A DNA stretch of 64,000 nt. It comes from Diplonema japonicum (Eukaryota; Euglenozoa; Diplonemea; Diplonemida; Diplonemidae). Below, piece by piece: positions 52,373 through 63,972 of the stretch (position 1 is the stretch's first letter; each line of letters opens with the position of its first letter). The stretch is from positions 571,001-635,000 of the forward strand of contig OZ025650.1 of the NCBI GenBank assembly GCA_964019335.1, written 5' to 3'. The notes beneath the pieces are model-generated. The model was given only the letters and a program-made list of their open reading frames with translations, did not search any database and was not told the origin of the DNA. The position numbers and the translations under genes were made by a program.

Positions 52373-53291
52373 GGTGGTACACTTCTCGTTCCCTTGCCTT
52401 GATTTCCTCTCCATTATGTTCCCCCCCCCCCCCCCCCCCCTTCTGACTTAATTCCCCCCCATCCCCATCCCTGTTTCACTTTTTTTTCCGGAATAGCATA
52501 AGATCTGCCCTTTCCTTAATACTTGACCCCCTAATACAAGTATTTATTTTCCTGAAAGAAGGGTAAAAAAAGAGAAAAGAAAAGAAAAAAACCAACGTTG
52601 ACATACACATTGAGGAGCGGTGAATAACTATTTAAAAAAAAAAAAAAGGAAAATAAGATAGCGTTAGTGGTGGCAGGGGTTCAACGAAAGAGGATCTTAC
52701 TTCACGAGCGGGAGCGAGTGTGGTAATAGCTTCGAGTTAATCCGGCCGCCATAAGTGCAAAATGCTCAATACCCATATCTTTAAAACCTGTCTGGTCAAA
52801 GAGCTCTGATAGTCAAGGTTTCTTTTTCTTTTGCCAGCAAGTGTTAGGTAACAAAGTAACGGTGATGAACCAAATTAAAGGAATATGAATAAGAAAAGTG
52901 AGAATGGAGAAAGTAGTAAAAGTTACTTCTTTTTTAGGGGGCAGCAAGAAATTTGGCCTCCGGGTCGAAGTCCAGGTGGGTAACAACACCTCCCCTTAAG
53001 CGAGTTGCTTTCCTCGTGTTGTGAGTCTATGCGAGGTTATCCATCCTCGAGCCATGCACTCCTCCACGGTAGCCGTGATCTCATCACTCTCATGAGATCC
53101 CTTTTAAAATGACTGGCTAGGGTTGCTGCGAGACACCTCAGCCTCCAGGCCTTGCAGTAAACGCTGCCACAATTTTTTCTTTTTAACTTATTCTCTAACA
53201 TGAAACACCCCCTTTTTTCCCTGCTTTCCCTGCTTCATATTGAAGAGAAGTACCTTTGTACAAAGTCAATAGTAAATAAAGAGAAAGCAAA
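52373..53291. other. Intergenic region with a transposon relic; no gene seen
   Basis: Contains a C run at 52421-52440, a diverged MITE-like copy (52648-52770) and, at about 52935-53170, a GC-richer block that differs in composition from the surrounding AT-rich spacer. In that block ATCTCAT pairs with ATGAGAT, and the minus strand can be read as short protein-like fragments (for example GGVVTHLDFDPEAKFLAAP then stop) broken by stops. I cannot name the source. Confidence 0.45.
52648..52770. mobile_element. Diverged second copy of the MITE-like palindrome
   Basis: Aligns with 18261-18406 over its length: GAAAATAAGATAGC at the left, GTGGTGGCAGGGGTTCAACG, GGATCTTACTTCAC in the middle and CTTCGAGTTAATCC then GGCCGCCATAAGTG toward the right, finishing near AATGCTCAAT. 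The base pairing of the inner stems is largely kept by G-T pairs and paired changes, while the outer right arm has decayed. No target duplication is visible. Confidence 0.6.
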
Positions 53292-54023
53292 ATGAACAAA
53301 GATGCGGAAAACATGAGCGTGGCAGAGCTAAAGACAGTTATAGCGAAGGCGGGACTTGCAACAACAGGGCTTACTGAGAAGCACGAGCTGGTGGAGAGGG
53401 CGAGAGAAGCAGTTGAGAAGCTTCAAGGTGAGGAAACAGCAAAGCTGGGTGTATTCAAAGACCAGGCAAAGACAATGAATGTGAAAGAGCTGAAGGAAAC
53501 GATAACAAAGGGAAAGCTCAGCATGGTGGGGGTCACAGAAAAGAGCGAGTTGGTGGATCTGGCAGCCCGGGCGCTGAAGATTCTCTCAGAGAAGAAGCCG
53601 TCCTTCTTCGAAGGGCCTTTTGGGAAGGAGCTGCTCACAAAGAACGGGCTGCAGAGCACCTCTGACGTGCTAGACGGGAAAAAGTACGTTCTTGTGTACC
53701 TGAGCGCTCACTGGTGCCCCCCTTGCAGACAATTCACACCAATTCTTTCTGAGTTCTACTCGGAACTCAAGAATGAGAAGAGTTTTGAGGTTGTCTTCGC
53801 GTCTGCTGATCATGACGAGCACAGCTTCGACGAGTACTTCTCGTCCATGCCCTGGACTGCAATCCCCTACAACACAGCACAACGCATGTCCGCCTCGCAG
53901 ACCTACGGCAAGGGTGGCATCCCCGAGCTCGTTGTCTGCGACGCTGCCACTGGCAAAGTCCTCAAACGCGGCGCAGTGCAAGATGTGTACGGTGACCCGT
54001 CGGGCGACAGCCTCTTCGCGTAG
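53292..54023 (+). CDS. SAP-like repeats fused to a tryparedoxin domain
   Basis: Single exon, 243 residues. Two N-terminal copies of a 30-residue helix-hairpin module: MSVAELKTVIAKAGLATTGL then TEKHELVERA, and MNVKELKETITKGKLSMVGV then TEKSELVDLA. The pattern (M-x-V-x-E-L-K ... G-h-T-E-K-x-E-L) is that of SAP-like/MANF C-terminal modules. The second half (about 105-240) is a tryparedoxin-like domain: YLSAHWCPPCRQFTPILSEF, ASADHDEHSFDEYFSSMPW, IPYNTAQR, GGIPELVVCDAATGKVL. It continues the thiol-redox pair with the preceding gene. The module is shared with the next gene, which has a different enzyme domain. Confidence 0.85.
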   Translation: MNKDAENMSVAELKTVIAKAGLATTGLTEKHELVERAREAVEKLQGEETAKLGVFKDQAKTMNVKELKETITKGKLSMVGVTEKSELVDLAARALKILSEKKPSFFEGPFGKELLTKNGLQSTSDVLDGKKYVLVYLSAHWCPPCRQFTPILSEFYSELKNEKSFEVVFASADHDEHSFDEYFSSMPWTAIPYNTAQRMSASQTYGKGGIPELVVCDAATGKVLKRGAVQDVYGDPSGDSLFA

Positions 54024-54219
54024 CTCACGGGCCACGCAGTGCCACCTCCAAGCCACCTTGTATGTCGCTTACTACCAGCAGCGAACTGTGTCTGCGACAC
54101 ATGCGACCTACACACCAAATAAGAAAAAAAAAACACAAAACTTAGATCACCTGTTCCGATGAAGAGTGGGCGGCTTGGTATTTATGCGTCTACACAGCAC
54201 TTCAAGCACGAAGGTTAAA

Positions 54220-55160
54220 ATGAGCATTGACGCTATGAGTGTGAAGGAGCTGAAGGCAGCAATCCAGCAAGCCGGGATGTCTGCAGTGGGTGTGACAGAG
54301 AAGAGCGAACTGAAAGAGATTGCGGCAAAAGCTGTCGAGAAACTTGAAGCGGAGGCGAAGAGTGGTTTCAAAGTGGGGGGCTCAGACGTGACCCTCGGGG
54401 GGTGGGAGTGTAGAGTGATAAACCCAACCAGCACGCCGAAGCACGTTATTGTGACTCTGCACGGGTTCGGGGCCACCAACACCGACTTTGTTCCATTGGC
54501 AAGCCACTTGAAGCATACTTTGCCAGAAAACGTGATGTGGGTGTTCCCGCAGGCCAATGTAGACAGGTCTTTGGGAGCTTCTGCTTGGTGGAAAATTGAT
54601 GTCCCAGAGTGGATGTCAGCACAGACGGGGGGTGAGAAGGTGTTGGCAAACCTCATTAGAAAAACTCATGAAGGGCTTCCAGAGTGCAGAGCTAATGGGT
54701 TGAAGATGGTGAAGGAAATCATGACAAAGACGGGCCTGTCCTCTGACAAGATCCACTTGTCGGGATTCTCACAAGGCGCCATGACCTCTATGGACATTGC
54801 ACTGTCCCATGACACCCCGCTTGGCAGTGTGGCCATGATATCTGGTGCTCCAATCGTGGTAGACGAATGGAAAGAGAAGCTGGAGAAAAATAAAGGGAAG
54901 CACAACTTTTTCGTTTCTCATGGGAAGTCCGACCCTGTGGTATGATCCTGCTTCCCATTCACACACTACAGCTGCCTTATGCGGCGTCTGGCTGGGCTGT
55001 CAAGCTGTTTGAAGAATCGGGGGGTACCGAGGTATGCACTGCTATGCTAAACACATCACAATAACAGGTGACTTACGTACCGCACGCGGGAGGGCACGAC
55101 CTGGGCGGCCCCTCTGTTATTCTAGCGCTTGGTAAGTTCTGGGCTGCTGCCTGCAACTGA
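54220..55160 (+). CDS. SAP-like module fused to acyl-protein thioesterase/carboxylesterase
   Basis: Three exons, 54220-54939, 54972-55031 and 55068-55160, joined in phase 0 by 32- and 36-nt GTATG introns; 290 residues. The N-terminus MSIDAMSVKELKAAIQQAGM then TEKSELKEIA is the same module as in the preceding gene. The rest is an alpha/beta hydrolase of the LYPLA/APT family: VTLHGFGATNTDFVPLA (oxyanion loop), WVFPQANVDRSLG, HLSGFSQGAMTSMDIALS (nucleophile GFSQG), SHGKSDPV (acid) and VPHAGGHDL (His). Members remove palmitoyl groups from proteins or act on lysophospholipids. ATG 54220 is chosen because it follows TCTACACAG, CACGAAG and starts the module; the longer frame starts at GTG. Confidence 0.88.
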
Positions 55161-55267
55161 ATAAAGTAGTAATTTTCCCCTCCTTTTTCCTTGTATTTGG
55201 TAACTTAACATTTCCTGCAGGATGAAGGCATATGGCCGCTCCTGAGTGGTAATCCCTTCCCTACACA

Positions 55268-58200
55268 ATGGAGGTGACCTCATCCGTCTCTTCACCTGAC
55301 CACGCCTTCGCGCACCGCGGGCTAGAGCTTGACATTTATGATGAAAATCTCCCGGCACGGGATGTGCCAGAAGGAGATGGTACACATGATGTCACAATGT
55401 TCGGCACTCTAGCAAACAACATGCTACGACGCGACGCTGCGCATGTGGTGCCAGAAGGCAATTCTCTCTTCATCTTCTCAAACACCAACCCGTTCCGACT
55501 GAAGTGCGTATTTCTCGTGAACAACATCATCTTCCAGTACTGTGTCATCTCGCTTATCATTCTCAATGCGGTCTCCATGGCCGCCACTGATCCTACATTA
55601 ACACTTGAACAGCGCGAAAACGACACGTGGCAGAGTGTCCTGTACTACTTTGATCTCGGGTGCCTCTCTTTCTACGTTATCGAACTTGCACTAAAATGCA
55701 TCGCTTGCGGCGCTTTTTTCGGAGAGCGTTGCTTTTGGGTCGACCCTTGGAACAAGCTAGACCTAGTCGTGGTATTCTGCAGCTGGTTAGGCTGGATTGG
55801 TACTAGGGGTGGTTTCAAAGGCCCAACGAGAGGCGCGAATGCACTGCGTGTGTTCCGTGCTATCAAGCCGCTTAGAGTGGTGAAGTCTCTGCCCGCAGTA
55901 CGGGCCATTCTCGATTCGCTGAGCAACTCTATACCACTGTTGGCAAGCACAACGCTGCTCTTTTGTTTTTTCTTCCTAACCTTTTCCATCGTAGCGCTTG
56001 AGTTCTACCAAGAATCCCTAAGCAGGAGGTGCGTCGTTGCTGGCGAGTACATCACACCAACGTTTTTAGGTTCCAACGTGTCCACCACAGGCAGCACACC
56101 CACCGTGACTCTGCTCGAAGGTCGCGAGACCATCTCCCCCACTTGGTGCAACGCCGACAAGACTTTCGGTGTCAAGTGCCAATCACCCGAGGCAACCTGC
56201 TCTCTTGTTGAGGCACCTTATGAGGGTGTGGCGTCGTTCGACAACATGGCAAGCAGCTGTTTGGTGCTGTTTCAAGTTATGACTCTAGACTCATGGTCCT
56301 TCTACCTGTATGCTTTAGGCGATGCAGAGAACTGGCTGTGGACGTTGTTTTTCTTTGTCGCCTTGATCGTGCTGATCAGTTTTGTGGTGATCAATCTGTT
56401 CCTTGCTGTGATCCATACTACTTTTGTTGAGGTGCGCCAAGAGCAGCAGAGGTCCGCTTTCCTCGATACGGAGACGGCGAAGCAGGTGCAGGAAGCCAAC
56501 AAGGTCACGGACGAAGATATCATCAATAGGATCGCAGACCGCGAGGAAGACGAACCATGCTGCGCACCCTTCCACTTGATACAGAGGCCTGTGGCAGCTC
56601 TCATAGACTCGAAGGCTTTCGAGATAGGTGTTAACGTGTGCATCGTGCTCAGCGTCGCCCTGCAGACCTTCGAGGCATCGGGGCTGGACGCCGTACATGA
56701 CATGAACAGCTTCTTCGATATCAGTGAGGCGGTGTTCATCGGCATCTTCATAGTGGAGATCCTGCTGCGCATGGTCAAGTTCGGTACCATCCCCGCTTTT
56801 TTCAGGAAAGACTCATGGAACACATTCGATCTGCTGATTGTAGTGCTGGCTTTTGTGGGTTTAGTGGCGGGCAATACGTCACTGCGCTTCCTCCGTGCCT
56901 TCCGGTTGCTAAGGCTGGTGAGGCTAGTGAAAGACTTTGAGGGGCTGCAGCGGCTGCTTGCAGCAGCCGTGGCGGGTATCTTGCCAACGTTTAACGTTCT
57001 GGTGTTCGCGTTGTTCATTTTGTTCGTATTTGCCTGCATGGGCATGTCCTTGTTCGGCGGGCACTTCAACAGACACAACGAACCCAATTCGCCCTTCCGC
57101 ACGGACGCTAACAACAAGGCGTGGCTCAGTGTCGTTGACAGACTGAATTTCGACCAATTCGACACAGCCTTCATCCTGCTGTTCCAGATCATGACAGGCG
57201 ACAACTGGTCACTCTTCATGTGGTACTCCATGAATATTGATATCCCTGTTCCGTGGATACAAGCCACCACTTACTTTGTGGTCTATTACTTCATCTCGGG
57301 GCTCATCGTGCTGTCGCTCTTTACTGTCGTAATCTTGGAAAACTTCGAGCTCTCGCAAGAGGAAAAGCAGAAAGCAACGCAGCGCTTGCGGAAGAACATC
57401 GAGAAAAACATGCGGGTAGGGATCCAGGCCAGGCGGTCTCTGGGGCTCAGTGTTGTGATTCCTGCCAGGGAGGCTAACCTGCAGTCCTTTCGGACATCGA
57501 GCAACCTCGGTCTGGACCCGGCATTGGCCGCGATTAAAAACAGAGTTGCGTCTTTCGTTTCAAGAAAAAAGAGCCTTGCACCTTTAAAGCTGCCAATTTC
57601 CTCGCTGCAGCTGTTCATCGCACAGCATAACAACACCGGCGACTTGGAGAACGTGCACGACATCCTTGACGAGGGCCTCGAGAGTCTCGACGCTTCCCTA
57701 CACGACCAGAACATGCTGGACTGGATAGCTGCAGCTCACACCCTACTATCCTCCATGTACATCTTCTGCACAAGCCAGTGCAGTGCTTTCATCCACAACT
57801 TACTCGTGAAAACCGTCAAAGCAGAGTTGCAGTGCAATATTCTCCAGACTTTTGAATCACAGCTCATAGATAGCCTTCAGCTCTCTCGCCGCACACTGAT
57901 CTCCCTACTGGATGCTGAGTGGAGTGGCACAAAAACGGACGGACTCGTGCGGCAGCTATCGATGCAAGGCAAGGCCCCTGGACAAGACGCTGTCAGCAAC
58001 TTGAGCACAATGGCCGTGTACGAAGTGTGCCTGGCAGAGAAGTATGCGAGGGACAAGATTATCGGGAAGCAGGAAGTACAGCGCGCGTCAATAAAAACAG
58101 CAATCGCCAAAGACTGGGACATCTTAGATCTACACGTGGCGAAGATACAGGCTATGACTAGAAGGTACATTATCAAGAAGAACTTAGCTAATGAACTCAA

Positions 58201-61200
58201 CTTGCTTAGGCAAGAACGCACAATGCGCGAGCTCATTGTGGATTGCCAGCATAGTGATTGGCATGACATGGCACTGTCCACCCACGTGGCTGCCATGCCT
58301 GCGTTGGAGAAAAAAGTGCGTGACAAGACGTGGACGGACCCCACGCAAGAGGCTAACATCGCGCCGCAGAAGTACTACAAAGGGCTTCATGATTTCAAGG
58401 AGATGTACAGCACGAAGGACGACCTTGGCGTCGATGTAACAGCACTTGCGGCAGCGGAGCTATACGAAGTGGAGATCGGAGTGTGCACTTTTAGAGATAT
58501 CTTGCGGATGGTGATGGAAGGCGACTTCGTTGCTGCGTCGCACAACTTCATGAGGCTCGACAAGTCGACTCTGGAGGAAGCTGTTGTGCGCACTAGGAAC
58601 TATGCTAAGGAGGCCCTCCGGATCAACACCGCGACCTTTGCTGATATTTACCTACGCAGTGCGTACAACATGTCTCTTGCTATTAAGGAAGGAAACGACG
58701 CTGCAAGCGTGTCCACTGCCGAACAAGAATACTATGTTGCAATGCCGTGCTTGCTGTTGCCACCAGTGCCGCAGCTAAGCCAACATATATCGCGCTCCAC
58801 TGTTATCAGAACACAAAATGTTGTGAGGTGGGTGAACCCAGACCTCACAATGGCTAAGGAGGGGTACTGTGCTTTATGCACACACTATGCCGTCCATGGC
58901 GACACTGTCAGCTACACTACCGCCTCCAGGGTCGCTGCCCTTCCCGCAATAGAGAGGAGCCCGCGAAATAGGGACGTACGGAAGCCGTCTGTCTCCTTCG
59001 CGACAGATATGATACAGAAGCAGATAGCTTCGTCAGCAAACATTTTCGGAGCCAGCCCGCCGGGGTCACCTACTTCGTTTTCCACAGCCTCGTTCTCTCC
59101 TGGTTATAAGTCTCCTGGCTACAGATCTCCCCCAGGGGGTGTGCACGACGATGTGTTCACCCCACTGCCACAGTCACCGACCCGTAGGCGAAGATCATTA
59201 AACAATGTTGCTGACAGCAAGGAAAGCCTCATCCGGGAGCTCACAGGGGAACTCGTTGGTAACAACGTGGACAACCCGAAGCTGCCCACAGCGCCAGATG
59301 GTGAAGACGACGAAGACGAAACTCCTGACGCTCCTGATGTCATGATGAAGGAGCTCGATGCCAAGAGCTTTGGAATCTTCGACCCTGGGTCCTCTGTCAG
59401 AATGCTGGTATGCCTGCTCTTGCTTCGCACACACCACCGCAGTGCTCGACCATGTCGAACAGCCTGTTGTTCAACCTCTTCATTACTCTTGTCATCATCG
59501 GCTCTTCAATAGTAGTTCTGTGGCAGCCTACCCCAGAGGCATGGGACAAGACACCTACTATCCCAGAGTGGATGAGAAGTATGTGCTTATCTTTCTTAAT
59601 CATTGCCTACACTCACAGACTTGGAGCTTGCTTTTATTGGAGTGTTCGTGTCGGAAGCACTCATCAAGATGTGCGCCATGACCTTCTACTCTGCGGGCGA
59701 CGATTCGTACATTGCAGACTCGTGGAATAAGCTTGACTTTCTTGTGCTTTGGTGCCAGGTGCTTGCCCATGTTCTGCCGACTGTGCGTGGTCTGGGGCTT
59801 GTCAAAGCCTTGCGACCGTTGCGGCTAATAAGCCAAATAGAAGGTCTGCAGGTAGTGTTAGGAGCGTTGCTTGCAAGCTTGAAAACGTTTGTGAACGTGT
59901 TCATTGCTGGCACCTTCGGGCTGTTCCTGTGCGCTCTGTTCGGGTACCACCTGTTTCACGATCGCTTCGACAAGTGCACGCACCCTGGGTGGACGGGTGG
60001 CGAGTCTAAGGACAACTGCGTTGGCGACGTGGTCACCTCCATCGACGACATCTCATACCTGGTCCCCGTGGCGTGGATCAAAGCGCAGGCTGCAACCTTC
60101 GACACTATCCAGGCAGCTATGGCTGCGTGTCTGGAGATCTCGTCTCTGTCATCATGGTCAACGTTGGCGTACCAGTCGATGGATATCACGAGCATTGGGC
60201 GGCAGCCGCAGACCAACCACTCGAAGTGGGCAATCATCTACTACATCATCGTTATCACTGTGTGCACGCTGTTCCTGGTCAACCTGTTCATTGGTGTCAT
60301 TATCACGAACATCAACACGCACCGTGGAATGGAGCTCATGGACGATAGACAGCAGGAGTGGGCTCTGCTAAACAGAACCATTGCCCTAGTGCGGCTCCCT
60401 GTTGTGATCGAACGACCACGCGGTCGTGTGAGAAGCGTTTGCTACGATATTGCAGGCTCTTATTGGTTCTTGAAGGCGGTGTTGGGTGTCATTGTCGCCA
60501 ACATTATTGTAATGGCTTCCTCGCATAGGTCGGAGCCTGGCTGGTGGTATGATACACGGCAGGTTCTCAACTACGTATTCCTCACTGTGTACGTTGTGGA
60601 GATGGTGATCAAGCTGCTGGCTTACGGGCCAAAGTACTTCGCAGACCACTGGAACAAGTTCGACTTTGTTATCGTGTGGGGATCCATCCTGTCCATCGCC
60701 TACGGCTTCATCGTCGGCGGGCAAACCCTCACAGTGCTGTCCGTCGCAAGGATCTTCCGCATTGGACGCATCTTCAGAATCGCAAGGCGCTTCAAAGGGG
60801 TTGCAACCATGTTCCACACGTTGCTCGTGTCCCTGCCGCAGATTCTGAATATCTCGTTGATGATGCTGCTGCTTGTCTTCATCTACACAGTAGTGGGAAT
60901 GAACTACTTCAGCCACATAAAATTCCAGTACAATCTCAACAAGAATGCTAACTTCCGCTCGTTCTCTTCTGCACTGTCCATCGTGTTCCGTATGGTGACG
61001 CTCGACGACTGGAATAAAGTAATGCGAGACTGCACTGTGCAGCCCCCCCACTGCACCTTCGTTGACGGCTTCGATGATTGCGGCTCGCGTTGGGCTTTTG
61101 TTTACTTCTTTTCCTTCTTCATCATCGGGAGCTACATCTTCCTTAACCTCGTCATCGCTGTTATTTTAGACAACTTCACTCACACATTCAGCAGATGTAT

Positions 61201-61947
61201 GCCATGCAAACACCACCCACACCACACCCCACAGCCAAGCAGCACATCACGGACTACGACATTACCGTCTTCACTGAGTCTTGGATGGAGTTCGACCCCA
61301 AGGGACTAGGATACATCCCGAAGTATGCAAACACAGTGTAATGCACCACATGCAGGCACCAACTGTCGAGCTTCACTTTGTCTTTGTTTAAGAATAACTG
61401 CAGCATTGCCGTCGACAGCTGTTTCCATCCAGTGGAGTTCAGCATGCGTTACAAGGCGCTGCTGTACGAGCTGGACCTCTTAGCATCGGAGAAGGGGAAA
61501 AATGCGAAGTTTCAATTCTTGTTTAGGAAGACAGCGCCCGATGCTGGAGTGCCGGTGGCGCACTTCGAGGATGTGCTGATGGTGATGTGCCGGGCGTACC
61601 ACGGGTTCCCAGGGCTGTCCTTTGACGAGTTGAATGAGAGGGCAGGGAAGGAAGTCTTCTGGGAAGTGTGTCTTGGTGTTGGGGTACTAGCGAGAGCAAC
61701 CAAGCAGTACTTAGGGCTCAAGAAGGCAAAACAACAAGTGAACAACCCAGAGAAGTGGGCAGCACTGGAGCGCATCAGAAGCAGACTACAGGTCATACAG
61801 CAGGCCATCACAGCAACGCAGCAAGAACGGCTGCAGGTGCTCTATGCCCAGTACGCTAGGGCACGCTATGAGCTCGAGGACCGCCCTACAGACGATGCTG
61901 CAGGGCACTCCTCTGCGTGGACGAGTGAGCTAGAGTATGCAATATAA
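55268..61947 (+). CDS. Four-domain voltage-gated cation channel alpha subunit
   Basis: Five exons, 55268-59407, 59443-59578, 59619-61196, 61235-61322 and 61356-61947; introns 35, 40, 38 and 33 nt, all GTATG. Product 2177 residues. Four six-TM repeats with S4 arginines: RVFRAIKPLRVVKSL (I), LRFLRAFRLLRLVRLVK (II), KALRPLRLISQIEGL (III, fewer charges) and ARIFRIGRIFRIARRFK (IV). The pore loops give TLDSW (about Asp341), TGDNW (about Asp645), SSLSSW and TLDDW, so the selectivity ring reads D-D-S-D instead of EEEE. A very long II-III linker (about 690-1380) holds coiled-coil and Ser/Pro-rich sequence. After repeat IV comes an EF-hand-like FTESWMEFDPKGLGYIPK, split by an intron, as in CaV channels. 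In flagellates such channels serve flagellar motility or adhesion; that is inference. Confidence 0.93.
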
Positions 61948-63678
61948 TAATAATAAAGCAATGATCATAGGCGCGTACCCCGTGAGGGAGCTTGGAGCCC
62001 CATCAGTCTTGCGTCTGTGTACAGCCCCCCCTGCAGGATGGCCGACTACCAAGCTGGACAGCAACTTCTGGTCAAGCGTCGGTCTTCGTCTTTCAGGCTT
62101 TGAGAGCTACAGGTAGTCACTGCGTGATCTTTTGAAAAAAAGATCTTCTTCTCCTTCCTCGATTTCTCCTATTTGCTCTCCCCTTTCCCGACTCTGTTTT
62201 TGTTTTGCTTTTTCAAAAGGCCAACTTTGTGACTTATCTTCCCCGTTTTAGTCTTTTTTTCTTTTTTTTGAAACCGATATAAAAAAAAAAGAGAATGAGA
62301 GACATTCCTCATGGGGGTGGTTTCCAGACTTGCCAAGGTACTGTTTTAAGGAGAAACACAACAAGTGTAAACCATGAGAACGCTTCAGACCAAAAATACG
62401 CAAAAAAAAAAAAAAAAAAAAAAAAATAGAATTTGTCGCGTTCATGTTGTGCTTTCTTCTTTTTTTAGTTCTCTTTTTTCTCTCCCATCTGCACTTTTTT
62501 TGACGAAAAGTTTAGATGTTCTGTTCTAGTCGCTTGCGTTGGGACAAAAAAATGGAATTTTTTAGGTCATGCCAAATGTCGTGTTTATGCAGAACAAGAG
62601 AAACACAGAGATAGAGACGAACTTGGTAACAAACCCTCCTTTCTTTTTTCTTTTAGTACTTTGTGTGTGTTTGCATTCCTTTCTCCTTTATCTGAGAAAA
62701 AAGAATGGTTGTTTTTGATGCTGTCATCGAAAAACCCAACGAATATTTTCAAAGGTATCATGATGAGTAAGTTCCCTTTTTTTTTTAAAAAAAAGGAAAG
62801 GCTCGTGTCTCTCTATTCCCCTATGGATTTGTGTTTTTTTTTCATTTTTCTCTTAGTTGCCTCTGTAGATGCTTCTGTTCTGAATTTGAATATCTTTCAA
62901 AAAAAAAACTGCCAGCTTCCCCCCACTTTTTTTTCCCCCGAGGAAATAAAAAAAGAGGAATGGAAAAAAAAAATGGGGGGAAAATAACAGGAAGAAGGGA
63001 TTTTAAAAAAAAAGTTCCTTTAATTTCCCGTCCCCCGCCCCCTTTCCCCCCCGTGTGGAGGGAAATGTGGAGAAATTTATGGGAAGGTATAATGTTTTCA
63101 ATTTACTGTGAAGTGAATGATGTTGGAATGGCAAATTATCGGACGACAAAAAAAAAAAAAAAAAAAAAAAAACGGGGAAAAAAAGGAGGGGAAAAAAACT
63201 CCTAGACAGGAAATTGTCCAGTTTGACAAATTCCTGGACGCTGGAAAAGAAACTGAACGGAAAAAAAAAAGAGAAAAAAAAGAGAGCCTCAGACGTTCGT
63301 CAATCCAGTACTTATCATTTAAGGGTTTTTTAAATGTCCTTTTTTTTAAAATACTTTTATTGTTTCAAAAAACAGCCGATTTTTCGCGAACACTTCACTT
63401 TTTTTCCTTCTCTTTTTTTTTTCTTTTTTCTCGAGCAGAAAATCAAATATAAAAAAAGTGGGGGGGGAATGGGTAAACAAAAAAAAACCTCTTTTTTTTT
63501 TCTCTCTCTCTTACTTTGTCAGTTCATTTATTTCTTTTCTCCTTCTTTATTTTTTTTTTCCTTTTTTGGTCTCAGTTGTCGTTGGTATCTTTCTGGTTCT
63601 TTTAAAAAAAAAAATCTATTATTTTTTTTTTTTTGATCTTCGCTTCAAAATGAATACCACCACCACCCCCAAAGAGAC
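61948..63678. other. Low-complexity 3' intergenic stretch, no gene seen
   Basis: 1.7 kb of A/T homopolymers after the channel gene, including A runs at 62402-62426 and 63149-63171. A perfect 8-bp hairpin with a GAAA loop lies at 62126-62145 (GATCTTTT-GAAA-AAAAGATC). Near the end a T-rich tract leads to the next gene. Open frames here are Lys- or Phe-rich artefacts. Confidence 0.55.
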
Positions 63679-63972
63679 ATGTACTGGGATGCCAAAGATG
63701 TTACTAGCCTATTACTACTAATCCCGGAGATGGAAGCAGAGCTGAAAGAAAAACAGCAGAAAGTGAATGCGTTGAAAGAGTCCGTGATGGCGATTCAGCA
63801 AGGTGGCAAAGGAAAAGATGTATTCTCAGGAAACGGTGTAATGTTCAAGGTGGATGGCGAAAAAGAATTGAAACGGCTTCAAGAAAAACTGAGCCGGGAG
63901 GAAAAAGAACTGGGGGAAATGAAGAAACGGCTGGAGGCAACGGTCAAAACACAGATGAAAAAGAAAAAATAG
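63679..63972 (+). CDS. Small prefoldin/PDRG1-like coiled-coil protein, 97 aa
   Basis: Single exon, 97 residues. Two helices surround a short hairpin: LLLIPEMEAELKEKQQKVNA and ELKRLQEKLSREEKELGEMK flank GKDVFSGNGVMFKVDGEKE. This order (helix, beta-hairpin with GxxMFxK, helix) is that of beta-type prefoldin subunits and of PDRG1, an R2TP-prefoldin-like component. The tail is poly-Lys. ATG 63679 is preceded by CACCCCCAAAGAGAC; a competing ATG at 63651 opens a 23-codon frame that ends at 63722, so the leader may be trimmed by an acceptor at CCCAAAG (about 63672) or carry an upstream ORF. Confidence 0.55.
   Translation: MYWDAKDVTSLLLLIPEMEAELKEKQQKVNALKESVMAIQQGGKGKDVFSGNGVMFKVDGEKELKRLQEKLSREEKELGEMKKRLEATVKTQMKKKK

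Noticed and set aside
52648-52770. tRNA-like reading of the hairpin (GGGGTTCAACG resembling a B box)
   Set aside because: No A box at the right distance and no cloverleaf; the match to the palindrome at 18261 explains it better.
56302-57270. 322-codon minus-strand open frame
   Set aside because: It mirrors the first two repeats of the channel, which are conserved on the plus strand.
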